The notes under the pieces: model-generated
What the model was told of the DNA's origin: nothing
Database searches by the model: none
The model's input: only the letters and a program-made list of their open reading frames with translations
From: Antedon mediterranea
Lineage: Eukaryota > Echinodermata > Crinoidea > Comatulida > Antedonidae
Direction of reading: 5' to 3'
DNA: 64,000 bases
Assembly (NCBI RefSeq): GCF_964355755.1
Contig: NC_092671.1
Coordinates: 11,231,001 to 11,295,000 of the forward strand
In this document: piece by piece, positions 12,985 to 25,819 of the stretch
How positions within the stretch are numbered: position 1 is the stretch's first letter
How the letters are laid out: each line of letters starts with the position of its first letter
Position numbers and translations under genes: made by a program

Positions 12985-13354
12985 TACCTTGAATTTACCT
13001 TGAATCGCTCAGTCTATCCTCTTTCGATAGAGTGTGGCAGGGTTAAGGGGGCTTTTTGGCCCATTATAAACCCATGTGTTTGTTTATCTCTTTCTTGAAA
13101 CAGAGTAGGTTTGGAGCAGATATTGCACTTTGTGGTAAGTTGTTCCAGTCATTTACTACACGCTGGCTCTAGAAAAATTTCCTACTGTCCAGATTTGGTT
13201 TTTCTTTCCTCAATTTGTACGAGTGTCCTCTTGTCTTTCCATACTCGGCTTTCTTACAAATTTTTGTAGGCTCAATTTTATCTTTCTGTGTTATAATGCG
13301 GTATGTTTGTATTAGATATATAAAGGCCTGAATACACCTTTTGTAAGACAATAA
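12985..13354 (-). mobile_element. 3' end of a non-LTR retrotransposon (LINE), RT C-terminus, decayed
   Basis: On the - strand from 13354 the frame reads YRIITQKDKIEPTK, then YGKTRGHSYKL, then LDSRKFF. An in-frame TAG follows at 13169-13171, then RVVNDWNNLPQSAIS, ending at TAA 13064-13066. The order ...I(I)...KTRGHS.KL...R..FF..RVV..WN.LP is the well-known C-terminus of many LINE reverse transcriptase ORFs (CR1/L2/Jockey-like group). After the stop come a short GC-rich hairpin-forming 3' tail (GGCCAAAAAGCC) and TTACCTTGAA-type short repeats near 12985. The copy is 5'-truncated and inactive. Confidence 0.85.
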
Positions 13355-15354
13355 TTCATAGAAATGTTTAAAATTTCTGTTCAGTATTCAAATTGTACGA
13401 AACAGAAATAATACCATATTAGGCTGAAACTGACACAACCCGAAAATGAGAAATCTTTTACAGATTCAGTACTCGTACCAGGGAAAAGTAAAATTGTTTA
13501 ATTTTACTCTTCCTGGCTCTTACAATAACCGTGGATACCTTTCCTCAGGGTATTTTAAACTCTAAAACAAATCCATGCAGATAATTTCAGATTATGTCGG
13601 TGTATTTTTAAATCACACAAAAACACGGATTACAAACCATCAAACTTCATACGTGTTATCACATTGATTTTCATTGCCAGTCGGTAACACAGTAAGCGAA
13701 TCAATAATCATTATAGATTAAAATATAAGTTGACAAGTTAATCATATCTAGCTGCTTTTTAGGCACCTCCGTACCCACTGGCTTCCGGATATAACAGATT
13801 TGGATTTGTCCATGGTGGTTACAAAACGATAGAGGGCGCACTATAAACCTAACTCGAGCGGCGCGATACACGCATAAAAAGCGGTTTAAAAACATCGATT
13901 AACCATCATAAATAGATTTTATAGATTAGATACGTTATACTATTAGTATAATGACAGTGTCACAGATTGGTTTTGAAAACAATTCCATATTATGTATTAA
14001 TAAAAGTGCCTATGTAAATGATGTTTTGCATAGGTAAAATAAAATGATATGTACATCAGATAAGAGACAAATTATTGTTTTCAAATATGTCAAGGTTTGT
14101 GTTTCAGTGTTCTTAATTGGAAGTAGACATCGCTTAGGAGAGGGAATCGGATATTATCTTATCAAGGTATACTACTGTGTGATTCGGAAGCAAATATACA
14201 GTTATTACAAATACACCTAAACACCTGTTCTCGTATCTTAATGGCGCTATTTTGAGCTGGTTAAAGAGTACACATACGTACGTGACAGACGACGATATGA
14301 ACATATTGCATAATTATCATTAAAAATACGTTATTCATTCACTAATTACTTTGTTATCATATATCTTTCAATAACGTAATTTAAATATCAAATTAGATTT
14401 ACAAAATTGTCTTTTAAATAATTCATCCTAATACTAGTACCCGACATATATATGATTTCAAATATATGAAAAATAATATTTATATCTAGATGTTTACTAT
14501 CTTTTCAAACGAAAAAAAAACCAAACAATAGTATTAAATACAACAACACATAATTCATTCTAAGCAAATTAACTGATCCATTTAATAATAGGCATGAATC
14601 CGGTGGGACTACTTTTTAACCAGTTTTAGGATCTACGGAATTATATCCTTTTCATATCGCGTATATGCATTTGAAACATTACTGGGTAATTTACAATAAA
14701 TAACAACAAATAACGCCATTCCACAAATAATTACATTAACAACTGTTTATCTTAGGTATTTTTAGTAAAAACAAACATATTTTAAAACACTTATGGGCAA
14801 ATAACAGATTCAATATTACATAGCTTAGTACTATAAAACACAAGTAAGTGCTTGCTTAGATGGTTTTAAGTGCGATAGGTACGATGCTTAAACCGTGTCT
14901 TGAGAGAATCACTTAGCAGTGATTGTTCATGTTCATTTCAGACAACAGAGAGTACTTAATGTGAATCTAACATAAAGTGAATCCATTACATATAAGTGAG
15001 TTTACAAATTTACATTCAATTTGGGGATTATGAATTCTGTCTAAATGATAATGTGAAATGGGTGACGATGTTCCTCGCATAAACCCATATTCTGCGATTG
15101 ATGCTCGCAGAATCAAAACGCTCTTCATTTCGATTAATAATTTTTTAAAAAGCACATGAAGAAATTAAAAAATTCTCATTTAGTCAGCATTGAGAGGAAG
15201 TCCTTGGTTGCTAAGGTTTCTAAATCTCTCCCTGGATTAACACCGGATCAACAGACAAAAGATGAATCAAGATATAGAATATCTGATGTACGTGAATGTT
15301 TCATGCAGAATTATACTGTTGCTAGGACAATAAGAATCAGTAGCAATGCAATTA

Positions 15355-15455
15355 GTATGGATTCGCAGACGGAGTTCTTACTTAATAGTTAAAATATAAA
15401 TATTTTGGCATATATGGCGTTTCATACGTGTACTTTTGAGCTTGTATTTCAGACA
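15355..15455 (-). repeat. Dispersed repeat with GAACGCCATATGTGC core, copy 3 (inverted)
   Basis: The reverse strand reads GTACACGTATGAAACGCCAT then ATGCCAAAATATTTA and AACTCCGTCTG, collinear with 16940-17035. It covers the 3' end of an unrecognised 78-residue + strand open frame (15156-15392), which argues against that frame being a gene. Confidence 0.6.
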
Positions 15456-15583
15456 AACAAACATTGAAAAGCCTCGAAATAACTACAGACTTGGAGAAAG
15501 TCTATTTATCAATGTGTAAAGTGGTGGAAAACACACACGTCTGTACCAGACTAGCATGTGAGAATTCTTAGTATTACAATATT

Positions 15584-15700
15584 TAAAGCTCTATCAACTA
15601 GTTTGACAAAAAAGTGTGATGTGCCCAAATATGGTAGTGATATGACATCATCATCACATTTTGTTGTCACATAAAGTTTGATAGTGTAGACAGAGCTTTA
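15584..15700 (-). mobile_element. AAAGCTCTGTC palindromic MITE, 117 bp
   Basis: Inverted ends TAAAGCTCTATC and GTGTAGACAGAGCTTTA, with an inner inverted pair CAAAAAAGTGTGATGTG / CATCACATTTTGTTG. Copies at 37794, 47627 and 58034 share all of these. Nearly the whole element can fold into one hairpin. No coding capacity; TA may be the target. Confidence 0.8.
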
Positions 15701-16939
15701 GTTAAGAAGTTATCATTCAAATGCCAATTACATAATGCATTAAATACATGTATAAAATTCTAAAAATAGAATATTATGAAAATAGAATTTGACATCGATT
15801 ACAGGAAAAACTCATCATTCAAGCGTGGTGAATATCGTAACTCTGTACCTGTAAGTTTAGAATAATGATTATACTATTCAAAGGATAAGTTATTTTGGTT
15901 ATTGATATCCAGTATAAGGTTTCGACGATGATATTGTGCCATTGACTGCCCAATAACACTTGATCTTTAGTGTACATTACCCAGGTGTTTTTTACATGAT
16001 ATATCAATAATATATTCTTCTTCTCTTTTATTATTAAATGTCATTTAAATTCCGGGGTTTCTTCCTTGAAATAATATTGTGCCTATAATGACGTGTCTTA
16101 ATTTTTAATTGAATTTCTTCATGATTGCCCAGTAAATGTATCTTTTATTAAGTACAGTCATATTAAAATTTAGTACATTTTCATGTTTATTTTTTATGAA
16201 GAATTCGCATCAAATTGAATTGTTGTCCATCCGTTAAAACTCATTCATTGGTAAAAATCAGTAACAGTAAATGCGACAAGAATAAGATTACAAGAAATGC
16301 ATATGTGCAGTAAATGGAACTGAAAATAATAAATGTTGGCGACGACTTACAAAAGAGAATGAAATGAGCAATGGTGTAAAACTTCAATAATATTTAACAT
16401 GAAAAAAAACAGAAAAGGCATTGGATAAAAGATTATAGTTTTATTAGGCCTATTAACCTATTCATTTTTTTTTTTACACAATCGAAATTAGAACGTATAG
16501 GCCTACTGTATAATTGAAAATATCAGAATTAATATTAGGCCAAAATACTAATAATCTATTATTAGATATTAAATTATGCTTTCAAATGCGTTATTCATGT
16601 ATTTTTTATATAATGTATGAATATGATATATTTGTATACCAGATTGAAGTGAACAAAATGTTATGGGATTTCATAATGAATAAATCATAGACCAGATGAG
16701 AATACTAAATAATAAATAGAATTATAATTTAGGTGAATTTTATTACACATTGCAGGTAACATAATTTAGAATTTGTAATAATGACAAAATTGAAGAAAAG
16801 AAAGATCACACGATAGGCTATTATTATAATGATTTCATTGTACTCATAAATCTAGACTTGCCGCACGTCTGTATTTATTGTCTTTTTTATGTTAGTCCAC
16901 AATTCGACGTTTCGATTTTTGTCAGAAAAGTTTACAAGC

Positions 16940-17035
16940 TCAAGTAGTATACACGTATGAAACGCCATATGTGCGAAAATATTTTTCTTTTTACTAATAT
17001 TAGGTCAAAACTCCGTCTGGAACCCAGCCTATCAT
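16940..17035 (+). repeat. Dispersed repeat with GAACGCCATATGTGC core, copy 2
   Basis: TATACACGTATGAAACGCCA then TATGTGCGAAAATATTT, TTACTAATATTAGG and AACTCCGTCTGGAACCC. Best preserved member. Confidence 0.65.
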
Positions 17036-19922
17036 AAATCAAACGTCTCCCTGAATACAACTCACAATGATCATGATACGCACACACGCACGAGTTTACG
17101 AGTCATCTTTCTTGAGTCAATATACTCAGTATCAGTATTTAAACAGTTTAGAGAATATGGCGAATCACAAAGTAAAGCGTGTAGAATTAATGTTATCAGA
17201 TATATTTTCATTATTTTTTTTTCGAATAATACTGTTGATTCAATGTATTGTTGAGTTGTGTAAATGTTGACTGTGTTTACCGTTTGGAGGGAAAGAAAAT
17301 GTTTATAATGATATCCGTTTTGGATATACTGTACTGCTAACCTATACTTGTAACTTTACTTGTTCTATGTATTTTTTAAAATCTTTTTATCAAAATCAAT
17401 ACTGGATTTTACAATCGGGTAAAAATGTTTTACATTGTGGTTCTGCCTTAGATACAAAAAAAATCGAAAAAAGAATGTTTTATGGAAAGAAATGAGATCG
17501 ATATTTCTTTAAAGAAAGTAATTGTTCTATTATATTCTATAAACGTTTTTATATGGCGCCCTATAAAGTACAGAGTGCCTACCAATACTACAGTAGTAAA
17601 TAATTAAGACGTTTAAAAAAAGGTGCCGACGAGTTCATTTTACTAAGGGTATAGCGGGGTATTGTTATATTTATATTCATACCCCAAAGGCATGCCAGTT
17701 AGGAACGATATATATTATTTATATAATATTTTATTCTTTATTTGTCACAATTATTAATATGTTACAACAATTTGATTACATTGTTTCTAATAATTACAGT
17801 ACCTTATAGTCTTAGAAAATACATACTCGTAATTTGAGCTATCTGACTAAGCAGCATTAATTTATCTAAATGACATTAATAATCAAGTCGACAGTCGGTA
17901 CCCAAGTTCTAATTTCATGAATACTTGCGTCATGCTAAACTAGGTCATTGATTTAATATCGATTAAGTAATGATAACGATTAGAAATCTATGATAAACGT
18001 ATAACTATACTAATCGGTGGTTCACATGAATCCAATTCATTCAATCTGGAGGCTATCGTGTAAATAGAACTCCGTATCAATAATAACAAAAGTTTAAAAA
18101 TACATGTCGCAATGACATCTGTTTTGTCATTACTTACAAAAGAAGAATTATGTGTTTTCGGAGGTGTTTCGCTGCGCATGGCTAAAAGCTTTGCCGTCAG
18201 AGATGACACAAAGTGTCTATTCTGAACCCAAAGGCTGTGTTTAGCCTCTGATCTTATTAAACCGCCTGTCGCGTTAAATCTATAGTCACATTCCGTTAAC
18301 TTATGAAGAATCACACGTATAATATGCGCATTCCATAATTAAAATATTGATAAATGCGCACTGCTTTCCATATATACTGAATTATTATACATTTTAATAA
18401 AACATGCGATTACATCCATGCAGAACATTTTAAATGACACTTTAGTATGTTTGAAGTATTATAGAAAGCCGCTACGAGTGTTTCCACGCACACAAGTACC
18501 GCTCTCGAACGATCAAGTCATGTGAAACGATTATTCCTGTCACAATCTAAGCACCGCTTTTCAATAATTCAAATCAAGGAAGAAGAGTAATTAGTCTTCC
18601 CTGATTAAAGTAATGTTTTTGCTGCTGCATTATCTTTGATTATGGAGGCTTCATACATACATTTATTTATATCTTTCAATATTAATAATTAAAGTAACAT
18701 TTAAAAAAAATGCTTTTTAGCCCACAAAAATGAATCTCTAAAAGAGTTAAAGGTGACATTCTGTCTGATTTAGAGACTTGCTGTACTACTTACAGAAATT
18801 AGTGATAAAGTGATTTAGAAAGAAACGAAACTTTTAGTTAATCATTTAGAGACGTAAATCACACCTTAATATCACAGTTTTTTATGCATTTGTGTAATTA
18901 TCATGTACCGTACTTTTTGGATATATAGTGACCTTATGACCAAAAAAAAAATTATTGGTTTTATGTTGTACATTTCCAGACAATACAATTTATGTGAACT
19001 TAACTTCTTTGTACGCCCACTAAACACATCAAGAACAAGGAAAAGGTCTCAGTACAGTCCTAGTACAGATAAATGATAATCGTTAAGGAATTAAAACAAG
19101 AAGGTATAGGAATTTATGACAGATAAATCGGCGCAGCTTGAAGATCTTTTCTGAATGGTCGAATAATGAAACGATTCACTATAGAGGGCGCATGGCGGCG
19201 TTCTATTCGCCATGTTTTTTTAGCTTTGAAGTATTAAATGTGTTAGCACTGCAGAGTACTGTCAGTTACGCGATGGACTGACCACGGACTGACACGGACG
19301 TCTTGCCTATGTCTTAACTACATCTGCTTAATAACCTAGGTAAGCATATATATGTTATATTTAAGTTTACATTTTTAGACAACGGGAATGACATTTTCTT
19401 AAATCGATGCATGGTCGCAGAAATTACACTTATAATCGTTGATTACTTTTAAGTTGTATTTACGTACATTGCCAAATCATTATTTCAGTTAATATACGGT
19501 AGGAGTAATCAAATGTGAATTTTTCATTACAGTATGAGCGTGTGTCTAATACTTTTATTTAAATTACAGAAGGTTAAATGCCCTGAAGGCAATGTTAAGT
19601 AATACAATAATATCTAGTTTCTTATAACCGGTGTCAGAATACGGTCAATTTGTTAATATTATTAGGTGTACGCATCATCATTGTGTCGAAAATAAAAGTA
19701 ATAATAATAATAATAATATACATAATATTGTATCCATAATTTCCCATATATAATATAACCACTACAACTGTGTATCAGGATTTTTGTTAGAAGTGAGGTA
19801 AATAGTAGGCCTATTACCATAACTGCGAAATCTTTCTAACGTAACGTAGCACTGTAAACTGTACATGCAGGTCTATGTTTACAAATATTCATATGTTGTA
19901 TACCCCTGACAAAATAGGTTAC

Positions 19923-20696
19923 TTAAATATGCTATTTTAATGTCACTTAATTCACTTTGGATTGAAAAACGCTAATTTACAACAAAACATATAGTCAAAT
20001 TAGCTGCCAGCTATTGGGTTTTTGGTTGAATCTAACCGTTTATTTTGTCATTTTATAAGTGAAAACATTTGTTCGTGTTTCTACGGGAGTGATTAACTTT
20101 GTTGAAACAAAATAGCCTATTCAAAGTCTGATTCAAAGTCTTTAAATCATAAACTGATCTAAGCAGATTTATTCTACTTAAAATTTCAAGCACTTCCTAA
20201 ACCTTTTTTTTCCTTTCCATTTGCATTAAGAACGAGTATATAAATGTAGTTTTTATTATGTACATGCTATACTTTTTATTGTCTACATGACGTGCTTCGA
20301 TATAACTTGGAACAAATCAATCATTAATCAAACACAAGTAAATACACCCAGGAAACTAACATCGATAATAAACTCAATGGCATAAAAATTTGTTTAAAAT
20401 CATGTCATAATGAGGCTTAGAAGGAGAATCCCAGTTTTCTTAAACATGAATATAAAATGAAGATTAATTAAATCAGACTTTTAATAGGTTATTTTGTAGT
20501 TTCAATCACGTTAATCACTTCCGTAGAAACAAAAAATGTTTTCACTTATAAAATAACAATAATAAATGGTTAAATTCAACCAATTTGACCCATTTTTGCT
20601 TTAAATTACAGGTTTTTCAGGCGAATAAATTTTGTTTAGATCCAATTTTTGGTCAAAGTGAATAACTATTGTGTGAGATCAAAATGGCATATTTAA
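19923..20696. mobile_element. Element with long (about 230 bp) terminal inverted repeats
   Basis: The left arm (19923-20150) is the diverged reverse complement of the right arm (20461-20696). Shared words are TTAAATATGC at the outer end, GTGAAAACATTT with TTTCTACGG(G/A)AGTGATTAA, TTTAAATTACA(G)/reverse, and AATCAGACTTT near the inner end. A spacer of about 310 bp (20151-20460) separates the arms. A single arm occurs at 5330-5595. Foldback-like or MITE structure; no coding capacity seen. Confidence 0.7.
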
Positions 20697-22483
20697 CAAA
20701 CAAAATTTGAAAAATAATTTTTTAAATCTAGCAGTTTAATCATCCAATAACTTCCAGCATAACGTAATATAACACATATCGTAGCTGTGTTTCCAATGAA
20801 ACCGATAACTTTGCTAACACCCTTAAAGTTTATAGATATTTATCTAAAACTTAAACAGTATTAAGTTATTGTCTTTTATTGTAATGGTTTCTTCCATTTC
20901 AACTATAAATTATTTGAAATTCACGGACATGGCTTGTGACATAATTATTAATAAAGTCAGGGAAGATATTTTGTTGAAAGTAATAAGAAGTTCGTTTCAA
21001 TAGTGGTTGCTGATAATTGGTGAGATTTACATGAAATACAAGATTATCATGAAAATACAGTTCTTTAAATTAATAACTATCGTTCAAAACGTGGCCGCAG
21101 ATAAGAATGTGATTATTGAAACGGAGAGACCATCAGGATTATCAAGAGATACACGTAGAAAGAAATTTAGCCAGCTCGAGTAGTATAATTGATCGGTGAC
21201 TTTAAAATTGTTTCAGTTACTAGAGTAATAATCATTCCATGCCCAAAGGCTTTGCCGCTAATCGCAATATTAAACTAAGGCACATTTTTTGTACAATATA
21301 AGTCGGCATTCTTTCACTGTAGAAAAAATATATTTTGAAAAATGTGTCTTTTTTATCATGTATAACATACACCTAATATATTGACCGTAATTATTATTTT
21401 TGTTTCTTTAATGCCATGATGGACTATACGAGCTCAGTATATACTGTAAGTCTAAAATAAAAAACCAGAAATATTAAGCCTGAGCTCATATCAATAAATC
21501 AATCAATCCATTAATACAAGTTTAACCAACATGAAATAATTATGTAAATATTAAATTGAAAAAATTTAATAATTTATCACTTAACGTAACTTACTTGAAT
21601 GGAGAATGTTGAGAAAATACGATTAATCAATACTGTACAACCGCACTGAACCAAAGATAGATTATATAGATGACTATTGTAGGTTACGGTACGCGTTACA
21701 CATTATTCTTATTCATTTGGTGTGCTAGGTAGGCCCCTGTGTTTGGGTAATAGGCCTCTTATTCGACCTAGAGCAAAGGTATAGTTGTAACCTTCTCAGT
21801 ATACAATTCCAAGCATTTTACTATTCCATGCACCCCTATAAACTAATGACTCTGCGATGTGATAACAATTAGTGTATAACAGCTCGCACAAGCTCTTTCT
21901 CTTTTATAGATTATTAAATCATAGACATTTTTGGTGGTTCATCAAATATAATAATATTAATATACATTATTATTTAAGATGACGGTCATTAAATCCAAAA
22001 ATTTAAAAAAAAATACATTGCTTGTATAATTTTGATTGATTTACAGACATTTCATAATCTGTTATTGGCTACGATTGTTATTATGATCCATTCAAATTTT
22101 CATTTTACTAAATCAAATTTTACTCAGCACAGAAAATGAATCAATGACTGTACATTACATATTATATCTACTTAAGATAGCAATTGGACAATAAATTTAA
22201 ATCTTCTCGATTCGCCGGTGATTAGAAAAAAATATTCTATTAGAGTAGAATTAAAGATGTTACTCGTAAATCCTTATAACGTAATTTGAAAAAAGAAAGT
22301 ATAATACATTTTGTTCAAACTTAGATTATCCCGACCGACATAACAATGGTGATGTACTGATTAATTGAAATCATAGGTATGTGTATACGGAGGGTTGACT
22401 CTCTCTATAGTTATACCTCATAATTGAAACAGAATACATGTAGGTATTCAACCATACGTCTGACACTTTGTCGCCGCCCACAG
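20697..22483. other. Intergenic, nothing recognised
   Basis: AT-rich, only short chance frames and no repeat matched elsewhere in the window. Confidence 0.5.
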
Positions 22484-22665
22484 TAGTGGAGCTGTAGCTT
22501 GGTGGTAAACTTGCTTGCCCTCCAATCCCAAAGGTCCGAGGTTCAATCCTGACCTAGGGTTGTAACTCTTTCAACTCCACTCACATAAATGAGACGATCA
22601 GTTATAAAATAGTTTATCCATCCTTTAATTGATAAGTTTTTTGCTCGCTGTTTGATCTGTATGAA
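22484..22665 (+). mobile_element. tRNA-derived SINE (family A)
   Basis: A Pol III A-box-like TAGCTTGGTGG (22495-22505) and B-box GGTTCAATCC (22540-22549) sit at tRNA-like spacing, but the arms do not form a cloverleaf, so this is not a working tRNA gene. A weakly conserved body follows and ends near an A-run (about 22663). A related head lies inverted at 31505-31580. Confidence 0.65.
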
Positions 22666-23242
22666 AAAAAAAGACTCTCACAAAATACCATCTCGCATTT
22701 CATATAAATCTTTCCAAGCAAGTTGTTGCAAATTACTGAGTTGTTTCAAATTACTGAATTATTTTTTTGGTATTTCTGATACACCCAAAATGGAAAAATC
22801 TATCGTTACGTAATACGTCAAAAGTCACCATTTTTGCTTAAATTACTTACTCGAAACGTTCTATTGGGATTAAAATTACATTTACAAAATGTTGAAAACA
22901 GTCTTGAAACTGAGAAGATTGATGATTAAGATTATTTCATCGTCCTATTTCAATCAATCCCTAACAGCAGTGTTATTTCGACAGGTTTTAATCATTAGAT
23001 ACCAATGCAGCAGATAGTGGCAGATATTTTTATCTTAGCAGCTTATAAATTGTGAACTTTAATTAAACTTGTTTCCACCCAAGTTTCAAATTAATTATAT
23101 TAATGTTAAAATGCAGAATTTTTTGTAAATGCTTAATCCTAATTGAATCAATCTAACTTTCTTCCAAGCTTCTCAAACGCTGGCAAGCAAAAAAACTATG
23201 TTGACGTCATCAGTCCCTTCTTGAATGACGCACCCTGGGTAT

Positions 23243-23369
23243 CTTGGTTCCCATTTGGACGCTCTACGCGACAATAATTTGTCCAATCACAAGCGATGTA
23301 TCATCATGTCATTTTTGATTGGTTAACTCACTTGCATTGCATTTAATTACGTCGTTAGAGAACCAAGCT
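23243..23369 (+). mobile_element. AGCKTGG-family MITE (short-core form), diverged
   Basis: CTTGGTTCCCATTTGGACGC at the left end, TAGAGAACCAAGCT at the right, with CCAATCACAAGCGATG and TTTTTGATTGGTTAACTCAC as the diverged inner inverted pair. Confidence 0.75.
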
Positions 23370-23666
23370 TTTTATAGGTTTAAATGGAACTTACGATTGA
23401 ATATGTGAGTGCGTGCCTATTATATAAGACAGGCATTAATTCCTATGATCAAGCGCAACATGTAACAACTTAACCAGAATTTGGGAAAAACGGAACTAAA
23501 GTATTACGAAGTTTGTAGGATTAACGATCAAGGTTTCGAGAAAAGAATCGATTTTCCAAATGTTTTTCTCATCAACATTCACGTGAACACTTTTACATAT
23601 GAAGATTATACATTTATTATTTAATTTATATTTTGCTATTATAGTGTTTTTGACAGTACTGTAGCG

Positions 23667-23963
23667 TTATATAATCAATAATAATCGGTTCAAGCCCGGC
23701 CCAGTCACTGCAGTGTTGAGTCCTTGAGCAAGATTCTTTATCCACATTGTTCCTCCTCCCCACCCAGGTGATAGAAATGGGTACCGGTATGTAAAAAGTA
23801 CTGGGAAGGTAAATCAGACTCGTTTGTGCGGGAGGAGTGGCGTACCCCCACAAACATACACACTTAGTGGAGTCTGGCCCAAACGCTAAGGAAATGGAGA
23901 TGGGCACCACGGCCGTTAGCACGAGCTTCGGTTTCGACTTTACCTTTACCTTATATAATCAAT
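23667..23963 (+). mobile_element. 5'-truncated tRNA-derived SINE with 13-bp target-site duplication
   Basis: The body (23680-23950) starts at the B-box region (GGTTCAAGCCC) and continues through CCTTGAGCAAGATTCTTTAT, then CACCCAGGTG and AATGGGTACCGG, a layout common in SINEs of marine deuterostomes. It ends in a short CTTTAC repeat tail. It is flanked by an exact 13-bp direct repeat, TTATATAATCAAT, at 23667-23679 and 23951-23963, the mark of LINE-mediated insertion. No A box is present, so the copy is 5'-truncated. The open frames on both strands here are incidental. Confidence 0.85.
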
Positions 23964-24195
23964 TCAGGTTTGTGTACGTAAGAGTATTCGTATACAAAGA
24001 TTTACATTTAATTATAATTCCTGCTGGAATGTGTGTTCAGCCACAAAGTATTTATGTTTTTAGACATACTTTCTAATCGTAAAACTATTCACATCACATA
24101 TACAATCTCTAATACACACTGTTTAAGTACTGTACAGAGTAATATTAGCTTAGACTTGACACGATAAAATATCAAAAACGCAATTTCAGTCTAGC

Positions 24196-24370
24196 GTTGC
24201 GCAATGCGTGAAAACGGAAAGTCCTCAATGACGAGAATCGCGTGGTTTAATAATTGTGGTGATCATATTTTTATTTATTTCATGAAAATAACTTCGCAAA
24301 CTCAGCAATACTGTCGGCGCAACGTGTGAAACCGAAAAGTCCCCAATGACGAGAATAAACGTGATTTTAT
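24196..24370 (+). repeat. Diverged duplication with AATGACGAGAAT
   Basis: GCGCAATGCGTGAAAACGGA...AGTCCTCAATGACGAGAAT and GCGCAACGTGTGAAACCGAA...AGTCCCCAATGACGAGAAT, about 118 bp apart. Confidence 0.75.
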
Positions 24371-25783
24371 TATAATTTTCAATTAAAATATATTGTAGTG
24401 TGGATTGTTAGTGTCATCTCAGAGGTGGCATGTTTTCATACGGGTGCTTTGTTTAATCACGCCTTGAAAATATATTTTTAAATTAAAATGATACAGTAAC
24501 TTATTTCAGTGGACATGTTACAGATCATTATAAAGCGTCTTATTCTTACTGTATGGAATAAAGTCCATTAATTGAGTCTTTACTAGATATTTTTACACTG
24601 AAGTAGCTGTTACCCGGCTATAATTACAAATAGGCTTCTGTAATGATGATAACACACTTCTGAAACCTAATAAAACGTTTACAAAATAATAAATACACCA
24701 CACGAAACAATTCAAAATACATCAACAGCAAACTGGGCAAGTACGTAGGCTAGTAATAATGTTTACTGTTAATTACAACAACAGTATAACAGCCTACCAA
24801 AATATACCAGTTCAATGTATTCTGTATTTACAGTGAAGCTTCTGTCAATAATAACAAAATATCATTACTGGATTCTAAAACGATTGGTAATGGTGAATGA
24901 ATATTATCTTTATCAGATAATTCGCTCTACTCTGACGTAAACTGTACTTATAAGTACATTTGAGAACATCTATGAGAACGAACCCTCTTTTCTCCCTGAC
25001 GCTTGCAACACAATCTCTATTTTAATATTAACCTAATTGTGATCATTTAGGTCTAGTGTTTCTATACTTGCAATTTACAGTTATTTCAAATATTTGAATA
25101 ATTTTCAGAAACGTATTCAAATTCAATAATTATAATTATGATACTGTTTTCTGAAGTTCTTTCGCAACTTAAATAAATTTCTCTTTAAAATACACAAAAC
25201 ACCATCACCATAGCCTTGATAGATCCGCCAAAGATAAGTATAAAAATTCAGTTCCCTGCTGACATTTCATTTTTTGCAATAATATAACCAATACAATTTT
25301 AGGAAAGTATATATGCCGCTGCGATTAGGAGCAAGAAAAAACAATTTAGAAATGTTATTTTCTATATGAATTCCGCGCTGCTGATAACAAAAGTGCCGAG
25401 ATGAATGAATCGACGATCAGTGTCCTTCATATCTTCAAGACTCTCTGGTCACATAAGTGCCGGTACACTTTATCTCTTTTATACCGTTTTCTAAAGGTTG
25501 GTTTCCATAGGTCGCAACACAAGAAGACAAACATGCACGCAAGTAATTTACCAACTACAAACGATCGCTATAATTAGGAATTGACTACACCAAAGTGTTT
25601 ATACAGAATTATCTTCATGAGAAAAAATGGTGTTTTAAGGGAGATATTGCTAATACTAATACTAATACAAGAGAGGCCTACATGTAAGCCTACGGTACTG
25701 ATTTTTAAAAAGAGGGCGCAATCCGTGCACGCATGTAGATGAGGTCAAAATAGCTTGTTTATAGATTTAGGCATCCAGAAGAC

Positions 25784-25819
25784 CATGGAGAAATAAGTTA
25801 GTTAACTTATTTCTCCATG
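25784..25819. mobile_element. 36-bp near-perfect palindrome with 7-bp direct repeats (copy B)
   Basis: Perfect 17-bp arms, CATGGAGAAATAAGTTA and its complement, are separated only by GT. The flanks are AGAAGAC (25777-25783) and AGCAGAC (25820-25826), 6 of 7 matching. The ends share CATGGAG with copies A and C, while the centre differs. Confidence 0.6.

Larger units (their letters stand above)
13355..19922. other. Intergenic; dispersed repeats only
   Basis: Contains two copies of the GAACGCCATATGTGC repeat and one palindromic MITE. A - strand frame at 17988-18314 (108 residues) has a donor-like GTAAGT at 18137-18132 but no convincing acceptor and no recognised domain. Confidence 0.45.

Noticed and set aside
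15156-15392. 78-residue + strand open frame starting with MKKLKNSH
   Set aside because: Its 3' end lies in a dispersed repeat (15355-15455), no splice sites or known domain; could not be supported as a gene.
22495-22549. Possible tRNA gene
   Set aside because: A and B boxes are present but acceptor and anticodon stems do not pair; treated as a SINE.
23626-24076. Open frames on both strands around 23.8 kb
   Set aside because: They lie within the SINE and its flanks, bounded by the 13-bp duplication.
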